A DNA stretch of 64,000 nt from Arthrobacter sp. H16F315 (GCF_024124825.1 NZ_JAMXSS010000002.1:1674001-1738000); one strand, 5' to 3'. Shown: positions 10,026 through 19,033, numbered from the stretch's first letter. Notes: generated from the letters alone by a model not told the origin. Numbers and translations are program-made.

Positions 10026-10232
10026 TTGGCTAAGAACGTGCTTGTCTCCGACGCACAGTTGGAGATCACTCAGATCAAGTCCGCCATTGGCGGCAAGCAG
10101 AACCAGCGCGACACCCTTCGGTCACTCGGCCTGAAGCGGATCGGACACACCGTTGTCCGCACCGCCGACGCCGTGACCGTCGGAATGCTCAACACGGTTC
10201 CGCACCTGGTAAAGGTAGAGGAGGCGAAGTAA
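10026..10232 (+). CDS. rpmD: 50S ribosomal protein L30
   Basis: The product has 68 residues: [20 protein letters not shown] then [14 protein letters not shown], the L30 pattern. The start appears to be TTG (TTGGCTAAGAAC, giving M-A-K-N); no ATG or GTG lies near, and the ribosome binding site is poor, so coupling to rpsE 3 nt upstream is likely. The stop TAA is directly followed by the ATG of rplO. Confidence 0.93.
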   Translation: MAKNVLVSDAQLEITQIKSAIGGKQNQRDTLRSLGLKRIGHTVVRTADAVTVGMLNTVPHLVKVEEAK

Positions 10233-10727
10233 ATGGCAGAGAAGAACACCGCCGAAAAGGCACAGGGCGCCGCTGCTGAGAAGCAGAACGCACTGAAGGT
10301 TCACCACCTGCGTCCCGCCCCGGGTGCCAAGACCGCCAAGACCCGTGTTGGTCGTGGCGAAGGTTCCAAGGGTAAGACCGCTGGTCGCGGTACCAAGGGT
10401 ACGAAGGCCCGCTACCAGATCAAGGCTGGCTTTGCCGGCGGCCAGTTGCCGCTGCACATGCGCCTGCCGAAGCTGCGCGGTTTCAAGAACCCGTTCCGGG
10501 TTGAGTTCCAGGTAGTAAACCTGGACAAGCTCAACGAGCTGTTCCCGGAAGGTGGCGCAGTGACCGTGGAGAACCTGGTCGAAAAGGGTGCGGTTCGCAA
10601 GAACCAGCCCGTCAAGGTGCTGGGCACCGGCGACATCACCGTCAAGGTTGACGTCACCGTGCACGCATTCTCGGCCAGCGCCGCAGAAAAGATTGCCGCA
10701 GCAGGCGGAAGCACCACCGCCCTCTAA
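10233..10727 (+). CDS. rplO: 50S ribosomal protein L15
   Basis: The product has 164 residues with the L15 glycine-rich N-terminal domain ([20 protein letters not shown], then [13 protein letters not shown]) and the C-terminal L15/L18e fold. The first 22 or so residues are an extra Ala/Lys-rich lead. GTAGAGGAGGCG precedes the ATG. A strong terminator follows, so secY is probably transcribed mainly from its own promoter. Confidence 0.96.
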   Translation: MAEKNTAEKAQGAAAEKQNALKVHHLRPAPGAKTAKTRVGRGEGSKGKTAGRGTKGTKARYQIKAGFAGGQLPLHMRLPKLRGFKNPFRVEFQVVNLDKLNELFPEGGAVTVENLVEKGAVRKNQPVKVLGTGDITVKVDVTVHAFSASAAEKIAAAGGSTTAL

Positions 10728-10755
10728 GGAGGCGGCGGGGCAGTTGCCCGTTGTG

Positions 10756-10803
10756 AAAACTCCCGGTAGCCGGGGCTTCGGCCCCGGATGCCGGGAGTTT
10801 TTC
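10756..10803 (+). terminator. Rho-independent terminator after rplO
   Basis: AAAACTCCCGG (10756-10766) pairs with CCGGGAGTTTT (10791-10801), and inside it CCGGGGC-ttcg-GCCCCGG forms a second stem with a stable TTCG tetraloop; a T run ends it. It separates the ribosomal genes from secY, which many bacteria keep in one transcript. Confidence 0.85.
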
Positions 10804-10822
10804 TCGTTTCCCGGTCCGGCGA

Positions 10823-10853
10823 TTGTTCGCAGGGCGCGTCCACCCGTTAGACT
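10823..10853 (+). promoter_or_regulatory. Candidate secY promoter
   Basis: TTGTTC (10823-10828) and TAGACT (10848-10853) are separated by 19 bp, slightly long. The -10 is good. It lies between the rplO terminator and secY and would give a leader of about 50 nt. Confidence 0.4.
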
Positions 10854-10912
10854 CGGTTGTTGGGTTTATTTGACCTGCCTCACACGACTTTACTTAATAC
10901 TCAGGAGGACGC

Positions 10913-12223
10913 TTGCTTAGCGCATTTGGCCGGGCCTTTCGCACGCCTGATCTGCGACGCAAGTTGTTGTTCACGCTGGGAATCATCACCATCTTCCGCT
11001 TGGGTGCCTTTGTCCCCTCGCCCGGTGTGAGCTACCAGAATGTCCAGCAATGCTTGCAGAACGGTCAGACCTCGGGCGGTATCTACCAGCTCGTCAACCT
11101 GTTTAGCGGCGGTGCGCTGCTGCAGGTGTCCGTCTTCGCCCTGGGCATCATGCCCTACATCACGGCCAGTATCATCGTCCAGCTGCTCCGGGTGGTTATT
11201 CCCCGGTTCCAGATGTTGTACGAAGAAGGTGCCTCCGGCCAATCGAAGCTCACGCAGTACACGCGTTACCTCACGATTGCGCTGGGCCTGTTGAATGCCA
11301 CGACCCTGGTGTCGTTGGCCCGCTCCGGCCAACTGCTGCCCAACTGCCAGCTGCCGATCATCCCGGACACCGGCATTGTGACCACCATCCTGATCATCAT
11401 CACGCTCACGGCCGGCACCGGACTGATCATGTGGATGGGCGAGCTTGTGACCGAAAAGGGTGTTGGCAACGGCATGTCGCTGCTCATCTTCACCTCGATT
11501 GTCTCCAGCTTCCCCGGTTCCCTGGGTGCCATCTGGACCTCCAAGGGTCCGGGCACCTTCTTCCTGGTCCTGGTCATCGGATTGCTGACGGTGGCCGCCG
11601 TGGTCTTTGTGGAGCAGTCCCAGCGCCGCATCCCGGTGCAGTACGCCAAGCGCATGATCGGCCGCCGCACCGTGGGCGGGACCAGTACCTACATCCCGAT
11701 CAAGGTGAACATGGCCGGCGTCGTTCCCGTCATCTTCGCTTCGTCGATGCTGTACCTGCCGGGCCTGATCTCGCAGTTCAACCAGCCCAAGCCCGGCGAG
11801 CAGCTGGCCCCCTGGGTGGAGTGGATCAACAACAACCTGGTCCGTGGTGACCACCCCGTCTACATGGCGCTCTATTTCGCCATGATTGTGTTCTTCACTT
11901 ACTTCTATGTTGCGATCACTTTCAACCCTGAAGAAGTATCTGAGAACATGAAGAAGTACGGCGGCTTCATTCCGGGTATCCGTGCCGGCAAGCCGACTGC
12001 AGATTACCTGCAGTACGTGCTTGCCAGGATCACGCTTCCCGGTGCCATTTACCTCGCTTTTGTGGCACTTATCCCGCTGGTCGCCCTGGTCCTGATCAAC
12101 GCCAACCAGAACTTCCCGTTCGGTGGTACGTCGATCCTGATTATGGTCGGCGTCGGGTTGGAGACCGTCAAGCAGATTGACGCGCAGCTACAGCAGCGTC
12201 ACTACGAAGGGCTTTTGCGATGA
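10913..12223 (+). CDS. secY: Protein translocase subunit SecY
   Basis: The 436-residue membrane protein is the channel of the Sec translocase, through which unfolded proteins cross or enter the cytoplasmic membrane. FRTPDLRRKLLFTLGII begins the first of about ten membrane helices; the plug region, the GIMPYITASIIVQLL segment and the cytoplasmic loops (e.g. QRRIPVQYAKR) are all present. The start is TTG, with CTCAGGAGGACGC at good spacing; no alternative start fits the family. Its stop overlaps the ATG of adk (ATGA), the secY-adk-map order being common in actinobacteria. Confidence 0.97.
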   Translation: MLSAFGRAFRTPDLRRKLLFTLGIITIFRLGAFVPSPGVSYQNVQQCLQNGQTSGGIYQLVNLFSGGALLQVSVFALGIMPYITASIIVQLLRVVIPRFQMLYEEGASGQSKLTQYTRYLTIALGLLNATTLVSLARSGQLLPNCQLPIIPDTGIVTTILIIITLTAGTGLIMWMGELVTEKGVGNGMSLLIFTSIVSSFPGSLGAIWTSKGPGTFFLVLVIGLLTVAAVVFVEQSQRRIPVQYAKRMIGRRTVGGTSTYIPIKVNMAGVVPVIFASSMLYLPGLISQFNQPKPGEQLAPWVEWINNNLVRGDHPVYMALYFAMIVFFTYFYVAITFNPEEVSENMKKYGGFIPGIRAGKPTADYLQYVLARITLPGAIYLAFVALIPLVALVLINANQNFPFGGTSILIMVGVGLETVKQIDAQLQQRHYEGLLR

Positions 12224-12798
12224 CGAGAATGTTGATTATCGGACCTCCCGGATCCGGCAAGGGTACGCAGGCGGAACGCATTTCTGAGCGCCTCGGCGTT
12301 ATTGCGATCTCCACGGGAGATATCTTCCGCGCCAACGTCAAGGGTGAGACGCCGTTGGGCATCGAAGCCAAGAAGTACATGGACGCCGGTGACTTTGTCC
12401 CGGACAGCGTCACCAACAAGATGGTTCGCGACCGGCTGCAGGAGGGCGACGTCGGGAACGGCTTCCTCCTCGACGGCTACCCGCGGACCACCGCGCAGGT
12501 CGACTACCTCGACGGGATCCTCGCCGAAGGGGACCAGAAGCTCGACGTCGTCCTGCAGCTGACGGCCGACGACGAGGAACTTGTCACCCGCCTGCTGGGC
12601 CGCGCCAGGGAAACCGGACGCTCCGACGACAACGAAGCCGTCATCCGGCACCGCCTCGACCTGTACCACGGCCAGACGGAAGCAGTCGTCGCCAAGTACG
12701 CCGAGCGTGGCATCCTGACCCGTGTTGATGGCATTGGCGGCATCGACGAGGTCACCGACCGTGTGATGGAAGCGATCAAAGAGGCCCAGTCGGCCTGA
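12220..12798 (+). CDS. adk: Adenylate kinase
   Basis: This enzyme interconverts ATP plus AMP and two ADP. The P-loop GPPGSGKGTQ, the AMP-site segment STGDIFR and the DGYPRT motif are present. At 192 residues it is the short form: the LID insertion with its zinc cysteines is missing, as usual in actinobacteria. It is coupled to secY by a 4-nt overlap and followed by a strong hairpin. Confidence 0.97.
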   Translation: MTRMLIIGPPGSGKGTQAERISERLGVIAISTGDIFRANVKGETPLGIEAKKYMDAGDFVPDSVTNKMVRDRLQEGDVGNGFLLDGYPRTTAQVDYLDGILAEGDQKLDVVLQLTADDEELVTRLLGRARETGRSDDNEAVIRHRLDLYHGQTEAVVAKYAERGILTRVDGIGGIDEVTDRVMEAIKEAQSA

Positions 12799-12813
12799 CC
12801 GGATCATGAACCT

Positions 12814-12846
12814 TGAGGCCCCTCCCGGAAACCGGGAGGGGCCTCA
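12814..12846 (+). terminator. Hairpin terminator between adk and map
   Basis: TGAGGCCCCTCCCGG (12814-12828) pairs perfectly with CCGGGAGGGGCCTCA (12832-12846) around AAA, a 15-bp stem. No long T run follows, so it may be a terminator or an RNA-stabilising hairpin. map begins 55 nt later. Confidence 0.65.
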
Positions 12847-12901
12847 GCCATTTGGCCATCCGCCCATCGGGGCGGCCGGCCCCACCGAAAGGAAGTTCCG
12901 G

Positions 12902-13728
12902 ATGGCATTCGGCCAGCCACGCATCGAATACAAGACCAACGCCCAGATGCGTTCCATGCACCAGGCCGGGCTCGTCCTCAGCCGGGCCCTTGACGCCGCG
13001 ACAGCGGCGGCCGCCCCGGGGAAGACCACCAAAGACCTTGACGCCGTGTTCGCCGCCGTCCTCAAGGACGCTGGTGCCACATCGAATTTCCTCGGATACC
13101 ACGGGTTCCCCGCCACCATCTGCACCTCGGTCAACGAGGAAGTAGTGCACGGCATCCCCGGCGGCCGCGTCCTGGCGGACGGGGATATCCTCTCGATCGA
13201 CGGCGGCGCGATCCTGGACGGGTGGCACTCGGACTCCGCGCGAACCGTTATCGTGGGCACGGCCGATCCTGAGGACCAGAGGCTCTCCGACGTCACCGAG
13301 AGCGCAATGTGGCATGGGATTGCCGCCCTCGCGACCGGGAAGTTCGTCGGCGATATCGGCAACGCCGTCGACGATTACGTTTCCTCCGTGCCCGGCAAGG
13401 CCTTGGGCATCCTCGAGGACTATGTGGGCCACGGCATCGGTTCCGAAATGCATATGGCCCCGGACGTACCGAACTTCCGCACCACTCACCGCGGACCGAA
13501 GATCCGTCCCGGGCTGTGCCTGGCCATCGAACCCATGCTGGTCCGGGGCAGCATCGAAACCGCTATCCTGGACGACGATTGGACAGTCGTGACCACCGAC
13601 GGCAAACGGTCCTGCCAGTGGGAACATTCCGTTGCGGTCCACGAGAAGGGCATCTGGGTTCTGTCCGCGCCGGACGGGGAGCCGCGAAGCTGGCACCGCT
13701 CGGCGTCGTGCCCGTCCCGATTCCCTAA
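12902..13728 (+). CDS. map: Methionine aminopeptidase type I (frame broken near the end as sequenced)
   Basis: Map removes the initiator methionine from nascent proteins. The metal ligands of the pita-bread fold are visible: Asp in SIDGGAI and HSDSART, His in VGHGIGSEMH, Glu in LAIEPML and QWEHSVAV. The start is the ATG after AAAGGAAGTTCCGG. As sequenced, the frame runs to 13738 with an odd tail after SAPDGE. If the GGGG at 13676-13679 were GGGGG, the end would read SAPDGGAAKLAPLG and stop at 13728 with 275 residues, the expected C-terminus. The gene should be essential, so I treat this as a sequencing deletion. Confidence 0.93.
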
Positions 13729-13746
13729 GCCCGCTTAACCAAGTAG

Positions 13747-13794
13747 CTCGCAGTTGTGGCCGTTATGAGTGCTCAAAACGACCACAACTGCGAG
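13747..13794. terminator. Palindrome between convergent map and ABC genes (family with 37279-37332)
   Basis: CTCGCAGTTGTGG (13747-13759) pairs with CCACAACTGCGAG (13782-13794), and the stem continues a few base pairs with one G-T pair towards the loop. It lies between two converging genes and so can serve as a bidirectional terminator. Its arm shares CGCAGTTGTGGC with the palindrome at 37279-37332. Confidence 0.7.
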
Positions 13795-13815
13795 CCAGTT
13801 GGGTGGGGGAGGGAC

Positions 13816-15162
13816 TTAGCTCTTGAGTTTAGGCTTCACGTCCTTGGTGTAGATCCCTTCCAGGGTGCTTTTGAGTGCCGTCATGGTCGCCTGGACGTCG
13901 CCCTGCTGGGTGAGGATCGCCGCGGCGGACTTGGCCATTTCCTGGTCGGCGCCGGGCAGGAACACCCGCGCGTTGTCCTGCACGCGGGTCACGGCAAGCT
14001 GGTCCATGGCTGTCTTGATCTGCGGGGTGGCGGCCAGCACAGAGGTCATGTCCGCCGACGTCCGGGTGGGCATGTAGCCGGTGGCCGCGGAGAAGTCTGC
14101 CGTGTTTTCCGGTTCCGTAATGAACTTCAGGAACATGGCTGCTGCGAGCTGGACCTCCTTGCTGACGCCGCTGGGGATGCCCAATCCCGCACCGCCGGTG
14201 GGGCACACGGGGCTCTCGTTCTTGGGTCCGCCCGGGAGGTAGCCGACGCCGACATTAAACTTCGCGGACTTCAGGACCCCCAGCAGCGAACCCGTTGAGG
14301 AGATCGTTGATGAGGTAATGCCCGCGGCGAAGTCGTCGGCAGCTTCCTTGGAGGAGACGCCTGCCCACTTGTCCTTGAAGATGGAGTCCTGGGCCCACTG
14401 CAACGCGGCGACCGACTCGGCGGAATCGCAGTTGAAGGTCCATCCGTTGGACCAGCTGCCGCCCCAACCCCACAGGTTGTTTTGCAGTGTCCAGCCTGCG
14501 TACCCAGCCAGGGCCGGGTAAATGTAGGCATACTGGGCGCCGGAGCTGGCCTGCAGCTTAGGGGCCCACTCGGCAAATTCCTGCCAAGTCTTCGGCGCGC
14601 GGTCCGGCAGCCCGGCTGCCTTGAAGTGGTCCTTGTTGTAGTAGAACAGCGGGGTGGAGCGGCCGTAGGGGAGCGCCCACTGCTTGTCCTCGTACTGGTA
14701 GTCGGCGACCAGGGACTTCTGGAAATCCCCCACCTTGATCTCCAGCTGCTTGACCAGGCTGTCCAACGGGATGATGTTGCCGTTGGTGTAGTAGCGGAAC
14801 CACCAGACGTCGGAGAGCACCACAAGGCCCGGGAGGCCTGACTTGGCGGCCTGGGATGTTTGGAACTTCTGTGCGATTTCCTCGTAGTTCGCGCCGGCGG
14901 TGACCAGGTTGACTTTGATCTCCGGGAATTTGGCCTGGAACTTATCGATCATGGCTTTTTCCACGTCCTGGGACTTGCCCGGGTGGTTGGTCCAGAAATC
15001 GATCGAAGCTGCCGGCTTGACGCCGTTGAAGTCGATATCGGCGGCGGTGGTTGCCGCCGCAGTGCCGCCGGTGGACGGGCCGCCGCAGGCAGACAGCGCA
15101 GCGGCGCCGGCGCCTGCGCCGGCCAGTCCCAGGAAGTGCCTTCGGCCAAGATTCGATGCCAT
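13816..15162 (-). CDS. Sugar ABC transporter substrate-binding lipoprotein
   Basis: A 448-residue extracellular solute-binding protein of the maltose-binding type, which delivers a sugar to the two permeases encoded upstream. The N-terminus has a Tat-like motif (GRRHFLGLAG) and a lipobox LSAC with Cys26, so it is probably exported folded and anchored by lipid. The mature part begins with FWTNHPGK and has the typical bilobed-family segments (GLVVLSDVWWFRYY, ALPYGRSTPLFYYNKDHF). The start is the ATG preceded by GAGAGGATCCACC; reading further upstream only enters the permease gene in a wrong frame. It is the last gene of a three-gene minus-strand operon that lacks an ATPase. The sugar cannot be named. 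Confidence 0.92.
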   Translation of the reverse strand: MASNLGRRHFLGLAGAGAGAAALSACGGPSTGGTAAATTAADIDFNGVKPAASIDFWTNHPGKSQDVEKAMIDKFQAKFPEIKVNLVTAGANYEEIAQKFQTSQAAKSGLPGLVVLSDVWWFRYYTNGNIIPLDSLVKQLEIKVGDFQKSLVADYQYEDKQWALPYGRSTPLFYYNKDHFKAAGLPDRAPKTWQEFAEWAPKLQASSGAQYAYIYPALAGYAGWTLQNNLWGWGGSWSNGWTFNCDSAESVAALQWAQDSIFKDKWAGVSSKEAADDFAAGITSSTISSTGSLLGVLKSAKFNVGVGYLPGGPKNESPVCPTGGAGLGIPSGVSKEVQLAAAMFLKFITEPENTADFSAATGYMPTRTSADMTSVLAATPQIKTAMDQLAVTRVQDNARVFLPGADQEMAKSAAAILTQQGDVQATMTALKSTLEGIYTKDVKPKLKS

Positions 15163-15236
15163 GGTGGATCCTCTCGATGATGCTGACTCGTTGAACGGTG
15201 TAGACGTTGTGGGCAGGGGAACTTTCGAGCGCTGTG

Positions 15237-16157
15237 TCATCCGGTGACGCTGCCCTGGGTGAGGCCGGCGACGATATAGCGCTGCAGGGCGGCGAAGACC
15301 AAGAGGATGGGCACGATGACCAGCACGGCGCCGGCCATCAGGATGCCCCAGCCGGAGCCGTTGCCTTCCGAGTTCTGCAACAGCGTCAGGCCGACGGGCA
15401 GGGTCATGGTTTCCGGCCGGTCGGTGATGATAAGGGGCCAGATGTAGTCGTTCCATTCGCTCACCACTGTGACCAGGGCGACGGTGGCGATGGAGGGGCC
15501 GGAGACCGGGACAACGACCTGCCACAGCCGGCGCCAGTGGCCCGCGCCGTCGATCTCGGCAGCCTCCAGGATGGAGCCGGGCAGCGTCATAAAATGCTGG
15601 CGCAGCAGGAAGGTGCCGAAGGCGGTGCCGAGTCCGGGCAGGATGATGCCCCACAGCGTGTTCTTTCCGCCCATGCCCGCGATCAGGATGTAGTTGGGCA
15701 GGATCGAAACCTGCGGCGGCACCATCAGCGCGACCAGGACAAGAATGAAAATGACGTTCTTGAAGGGAAAGCGCACAAAAACCAGGGCGTAGGCGGTCAG
15801 GATGGCCAGGATCACCTTCACGGTGGCGCCCACTGTAGTGACGATCAGGCTGTTCAGGAAGAACTTGGCAAACGGGACAGTGGTCATCGCAACGCGGTAG
15901 TTGTCCAGGTTTACGCTCTCCGGCAGGATCTTCAAGTCCATGGTGACGATCTCGCCGGGCTGCTTCAAGGAGCTGAGCACCATCCAGACCAGCGGCAGGA
16001 CAACCACGAGGGTGGCGAGGATGAGGGGGACATAGCCGCCGGCGATTGTCTGGACCAGGTTGGCGCGGGAAAACGGCCGCTGGCGCTGCACCGGAGCCTC
16101 GGTGCCGGAGGCGGCTCCGGCCGTGGGATCGGGATTCACGGGCGAGAGTGTGCTCAC
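15237..16157 (-). CDS. Sugar ABC transporter permease, MalG type
   Basis: The 306-residue protein is an inner-membrane permease of the carbohydrate uptake type 1 family. About six membrane helices can be followed, and the EAA loop that contacts the ATPase is present as EAAEIDGAGHWRRLWQVVVP. The N-terminal 40 residues are Pro/Ala-rich and cytoplasmic. The start is GTG in a GTGA overlap with the upstream permease; this gives normal family length. No ATPase is in the operon, so a shared MsiK-type ATPase elsewhere is likely (inference). Confidence 0.92.
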   Translation of the reverse strand: MSTLSPVNPDPTAGAASGTEAPVQRQRPFSRANLVQTIAGGYVPLILATLVVVLPLVWMVLSSLKQPGEIVTMDLKILPESVNLDNYRVAMTTVPFAKFFLNSLIVTTVGATVKVILAILTAYALVFVRFPFKNVIFILVLVALMVPPQVSILPNYILIAGMGGKNTLWGIILPGLGTAFGTFLLRQHFMTLPGSILEAAEIDGAGHWRRLWQVVVPVSGPSIATVALVTVVSEWNDYIWPLIITDRPETMTLPVGLTLLQNSEGNGSGWGILMAGAVLVIVPILLVFAALQRYIVAGLTQGSVTG

Positions 16158-17104
16158 GAGTAGTGCACCTTCCGTTCGACGAACCGCACCTGCAGCACGG
16201 TGATGATGAGCAGGATGACAAAGAGGATCACGGAGATTGAGGCGGAGTAGCCGGCCCGGTTGAAGGCGCCGAAAGCCTGCAGGTATGCCTCGTAAATCAG
16301 GGTGCTGGTGCCGTTGCCCAGCGGGGTCATGATCCGGATCAGGTCGAAGGCCTGCAGGGAGCTGAGCATTGTGGTGATCAGCAGGAAGAAGGTTGTGGGA
16401 GAGAGCAGCGGAACAGACATGCTCACGAAGCGGCGGAAACCGCTGGCGCCGTCCAGGGAGGCGGCCTCCATCACGTCCTGGGGGAGCGACTGCAACCCGG
16501 CGAGGTAGACGACGGCGCAGTAGCCGAGGTTTTTCCAGACATAGACGATGATGACCATCACCAGGGACAGTTGCGGGTCGTTGATCCACTGGGGGCTCTG
16601 CTGGCCGAAGCCTCGCAGCAGCCAGGCGAGCACGCCGTAGCCGGGATCAAAGATGAACAGCCAGACCAGCCCAACGCCCACACCGCTGAGCACGTAGGGG
16701 GCAAAGACGGCGGACCGGGCGAAGGTGGTTCCGCGGACTTTGGAGTTCAATGCGAGGGCTACCAGCAAACCGAGGACCATGGAGCCGCCAACGGTGATAA
16801 CGGTGAAGACGGCGGTGGTCCCCAGGACCTTGGCGGCGTCGGCGCTGGTGAAGAAGTTGATGTAGTTGTCGAAGCCGACGACCGTGGCGGAAGCGGAGCC
16901 AAGGGTCCAGTCGAGCGTGGAGTAGTAGATGTTATTGATCAGCGGCAGGTAAGTGAACACCGCTATCAGTGCAAGGTTTGGCAGGGCCAGCGCCAGGAAG
17001 ACCATAAAATCCCGGCGGGTCCGGTTGGACCAGCGTCCCCGGCGCGGGTCCGGTGTGACCGTCCGGGCGATAGCCGGAGGACTCTCGGTCAATTGTCGTG
17101 TCAT
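16154..17104 (-). CDS. Sugar ABC transporter permease, MalF type
   Basis: This 316-residue permease is the partner of the MalG-type protein. It has a basic N-terminus (RRGRWSNRTRRDF), about six helices beginning FLALALPNLALIAVFTYLPL, and an EAA loop EAASLDGASGFRRFVSMSVP. It is the first gene of the operon, which may be transcribed from the 233-nt gap shared with the divergent peptidase gene. The ribosome binding site before the ATG is weak. Confidence 0.92.
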   Translation of the reverse strand: MTRQLTESPPAIARTVTPDPRRGRWSNRTRRDFMVFLALALPNLALIAVFTYLPLINNIYYSTLDWTLGSASATVVGFDNYINFFTSADAAKVLGTTAVFTVITVGGSMVLGLLVALALNSKVRGTTFARSAVFAPYVLSGVGVGLVWLFIFDPGYGVLAWLLRGFGQQSPQWINDPQLSLVMVIIVYVWKNLGYCAVVYLAGLQSLPQDVMEAASLDGASGFRRFVSMSVPLLSPTTFFLLITTMLSSLQAFDLIRIMTPLGNGTSTLIYEAYLQAFGAFNRAGYSASISVILFVILLIITVLQVRFVERKVHYS

Positions 17105-17337
17105 AGGGGTCTCTAACGGATCCGGGCCTGCCGATGGCAGGCAAGTGGGCGGGGGATCAACAACACTTCACCACACAGGTGGCGGGCTGAATCCCGCACA
17201 GGGCCCCGCCAGGCCTTTGTTATGCCAGGCTTCCGTTTCCGTTTACCCGGTATTCGTGGCGGTATTACACAACGTTCGTTTGGGGCCGGCGAGGCCGCGG
17301 CGGCCGGCTTTGCGGCTGCCGGGAGCACAATAGGACC
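17105..17337. other. Divergent intergenic region, ABC operon / P1 peptidase
   Basis: This 233-bp gap should hold the promoters of both directions. It contains a hairpin GCGGG-ctgaat-CCCGC (17182-17197) and an AACGTT core in ACAACGTTCGTTT (around 17270), which is the kind of centre seen in LacI-family operators. No regulator gene is adjacent. I could not assign a firm -35/-10 pair to the ABC operon. Confidence 0.4.
17326..17331 (+). promoter_or_regulatory. Candidate -10 of the P1 peptidase gene (leaderless)
   Basis: CACAAT lies 6 nt before the ATG at 17338, and there is no ribosome binding site. The same CACAAT-N6-ATG arrangement is found at 53641-53627 on the minus strand. Confidence 0.35.
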
Positions 17338-18278
17338 ATGACAGCGATTACGGACGTGCCGGGAATCCGGGTGGGCCACGCGGAAAGAACGGCCGAAGGG
17401 TGGCTCAGCGGGGTGACGGTGGTGCTCCCTCCGGCCGGCACGGCGGGCTCCGTCGACGTCCGCGGCGGCGGCCCAGGAACGCATGAAACCGACGCGCTGG
17501 ACCCCACAACCCTGACCCGCACCGTCGACGCCGTCGTACTCACCGGAGGCAGCGCCTACGGCCTGGCCGCCGCCCACGGGGCCCAACGCTGGTGCGAGGA
17601 GCACGGCCGCGGGTTCACCGTGCCCGGCGGACTGGTCCCGATCGTGCCGGCGGCGGCGATCTTCGACCTTGGCCGCGGCGGCGACTTCGCTGCCCGCCCG
17701 GACGCCGCCATGGGCTACGCGGCCACAGCGGACGCGGCCGGCCGCCAGGAAGGGCACGCCGTCGAACGAGGCAACGTAGGCGCCGGCACCGGCGCCCTCA
17801 TCGGCCGGGGACCTATAAGGGCGGCGTAGGCACAGCCTCGATCACGCTGGAGAACGGCGTCGTGGTCGGGGCCCTCGCCGTCGTTAACGCCCTGGGCCTG
17901 CCCTACGAGGGTTCCGGCGCGATCACTGATCGGCAAGCGACAGTCACGGCTGCGCCGCCGCTCAACACCACCCTTGTCGTTGTAGCCACCAATGCGGTCC
18001 TGGACAAGGCCGAATGCAAACGCACCGCTTCGGCGGCGCATGCCGGCCTGGCGCGGGCGCTGAATCCCAGCCACACCCTGGCCGACGGCGACACCGTGTT
18101 TTGCCTCGCCACCGGCGCCCTGCCGCTGGACCGCAGCAGCGAGGCGGCTCGGCAGGGGAGCCTGATCAGCCTGCAAAGTGCGGCTGCCGACGTCGTCCGC
18201 CTGGCGATCCTGGACGGGATCGCCACCGCGCGGGCCGTGAGCACTCCGGCGGGCCACTTTGGTGCATACGGACGCTGA
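17338..18278 (+). CDS. P1 family peptidase, DmpA-like (frame broken as sequenced)
   Basis: The protein belongs to the DmpA/BapA family of autoprocessing N-terminal-nucleophile aminopeptidases. Family features are ITDVPGIRVGHA at the start, VVLTGGSAYGLAAA, VPAAAIFDLG and GNVGAGTGA. As sequenced the frame stops at 17829 after GNVGAGTGALIGRG; the next part (YKGGVGTASITLENG to the end at 18278) is in another frame. Restoring one G in the GGGG run at 17807-17810 joins them as GRGTYKGGVGT and gives 313 residues. A true pseudogene is possible, but ten other genes here show the same kind of break. The physiological substrate is unknown. Confidence 0.88.
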
Positions 18279-18407
18279 GTGCGCTACGATTGCTGGATTT
18301 AACATTTTGGCGGCAATGCCGTAGTGTTGTCTGTTGGTTGTCTGCCCTGTTGTGCCCTTTTGTGGCCGGGAGGCATCAGCCAATCAATCAAAAACGTCCG
18401 TGGTCAT

Positions 18408-18424
18408 TTCCGGTGCAACCGGAA
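18408..18424 (+). other. Leader hairpin upstream of infA
   Basis: TTCCGGT (18408-18414) pairs with ACCGGAA (18418-18424) around GCA, 31 nt before the infA start. A TACGAT at 18285-18290 is a possible -10 for this transcript, without a good -35. The leader would then be about 160 nt long. Confidence 0.4.
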
Positions 18425-18455
18425 GGGCTGCGGCAAACAACAGTTAGCGGAGGGT

Positions 18456-18677
18456 ATGGCCAAGAAGGACGGGGTCATTGAGATCGAGGGCGTTGTGACT
18501 GAGGCGCTGCCTAACGCGATGTTTCGCGTTGAGCTCACCAACAAGCACGTCGTTCTGGCACACATCTCTGGAAAGATGCGCCAGCACTACATCAGGATTC
18601 TCCCTGAGGACCGGGTAGTGGTGGAGCTGAGCCCGTACGACCTGACACGTGGTCGTATCGTCTACCGCTACAAGTAA
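18456..18677 (+). CDS. infA: Translation initiation factor IF-1
   Basis: The 73-residue product, [20 protein letters not shown] to RGRIVYRYK, is IF-1, a single OB-fold protein that binds the A site during initiation. The start is the ATG after GCGGAGGGT; the longer upstream reading is not conserved. It opens the alpha-type cluster, 68 nt before rpmJ. Confidence 0.98.
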   Translation: MAKKDGVIEIEGVVTEALPNAMFRVELTNKHVVLAHISGKMRQHYIRILPEDRVVVELSPYDLTRGRIVYRYK

Positions 18678-18745
18678 ACACTGGACGGCCAAGGCAACAG
18701 CCGAAGGCCGGTCCAGCTGACCACTGCAACACGCAAAGGAACGCC

Positions 18746-18859
18746 ATGAAGGTCAAGCCGAGCGTCAAGCAGATCTGCGAAAAGTGCAAAGTGATCCGCC
18801 GTAATGGCCGGGTCATGGTGATCTGCGAGAACCCGCGCCACAAGCAGCGCCAGGGCTAA
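18746..18859 (+). CDS. rpmJ: 50S ribosomal protein L36
   Basis: This 37-residue protein begins [19 protein letters not shown]. The zinc ligands Cys11, Cys14 and Cys27 are present, followed by the expected His32 ([11 protein letters not shown]), so this is the zinc-binding (C+) form. GCAAAGGAACGCC precedes the ATG. Confidence 0.97.
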   Translation: MKVKPSVKQICEKCKVIRRNGRVMVICENPRHKQRQG

Positions 18860-19033
18860 TTTCCCTTTCGGGAAATCCTGGGTTGCTAACCCACGCAAGT
18901 AAATAAAAGGCAGCACAAGCTGATCTGGGACGTATGGGCCCGGACAGCTAACCCCCGGTCGGAGGCTGGGGCCGCACGCACCGTGCGGGTGTACTGCCTA
19001 CGACCTCCGGTTTATTCAAGGAGCACTGCCTCT
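18860..19033 (+). other. Leader of rpsM with three hairpins
   Basis: The 174-nt gap holds three small stems: TTTCCC-tttc-GGGAAA just after rpmJ, TGGGTT-gc-TAACCCA further on, and CCGCACG (18972-18978) with CGTGCGG (18982-18988). TTCAAGGAG just before rpsM is its ribosome binding site. In E. coli the alpha operon is controlled by S4 through a leader pseudoknot at rpsM; here rpsD is not in the cluster and similarity of control is unknown. Confidence 0.4.

Noticed and set aside
13756..14298. Plus-strand frame opposite the binding-protein gene
   Set aside because: It would begin inside the map/ABC palindrome and lies over the conserved end of the solute-binding protein.
15207..16163. Long plus-strand open frame opposite the ABC permease gene
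   Set aside because: The minus strand has a clear permease with membrane helices and an EAA loop; the plus-strand frame is a high-GC shadow with His/Gln/Asp-rich composition.
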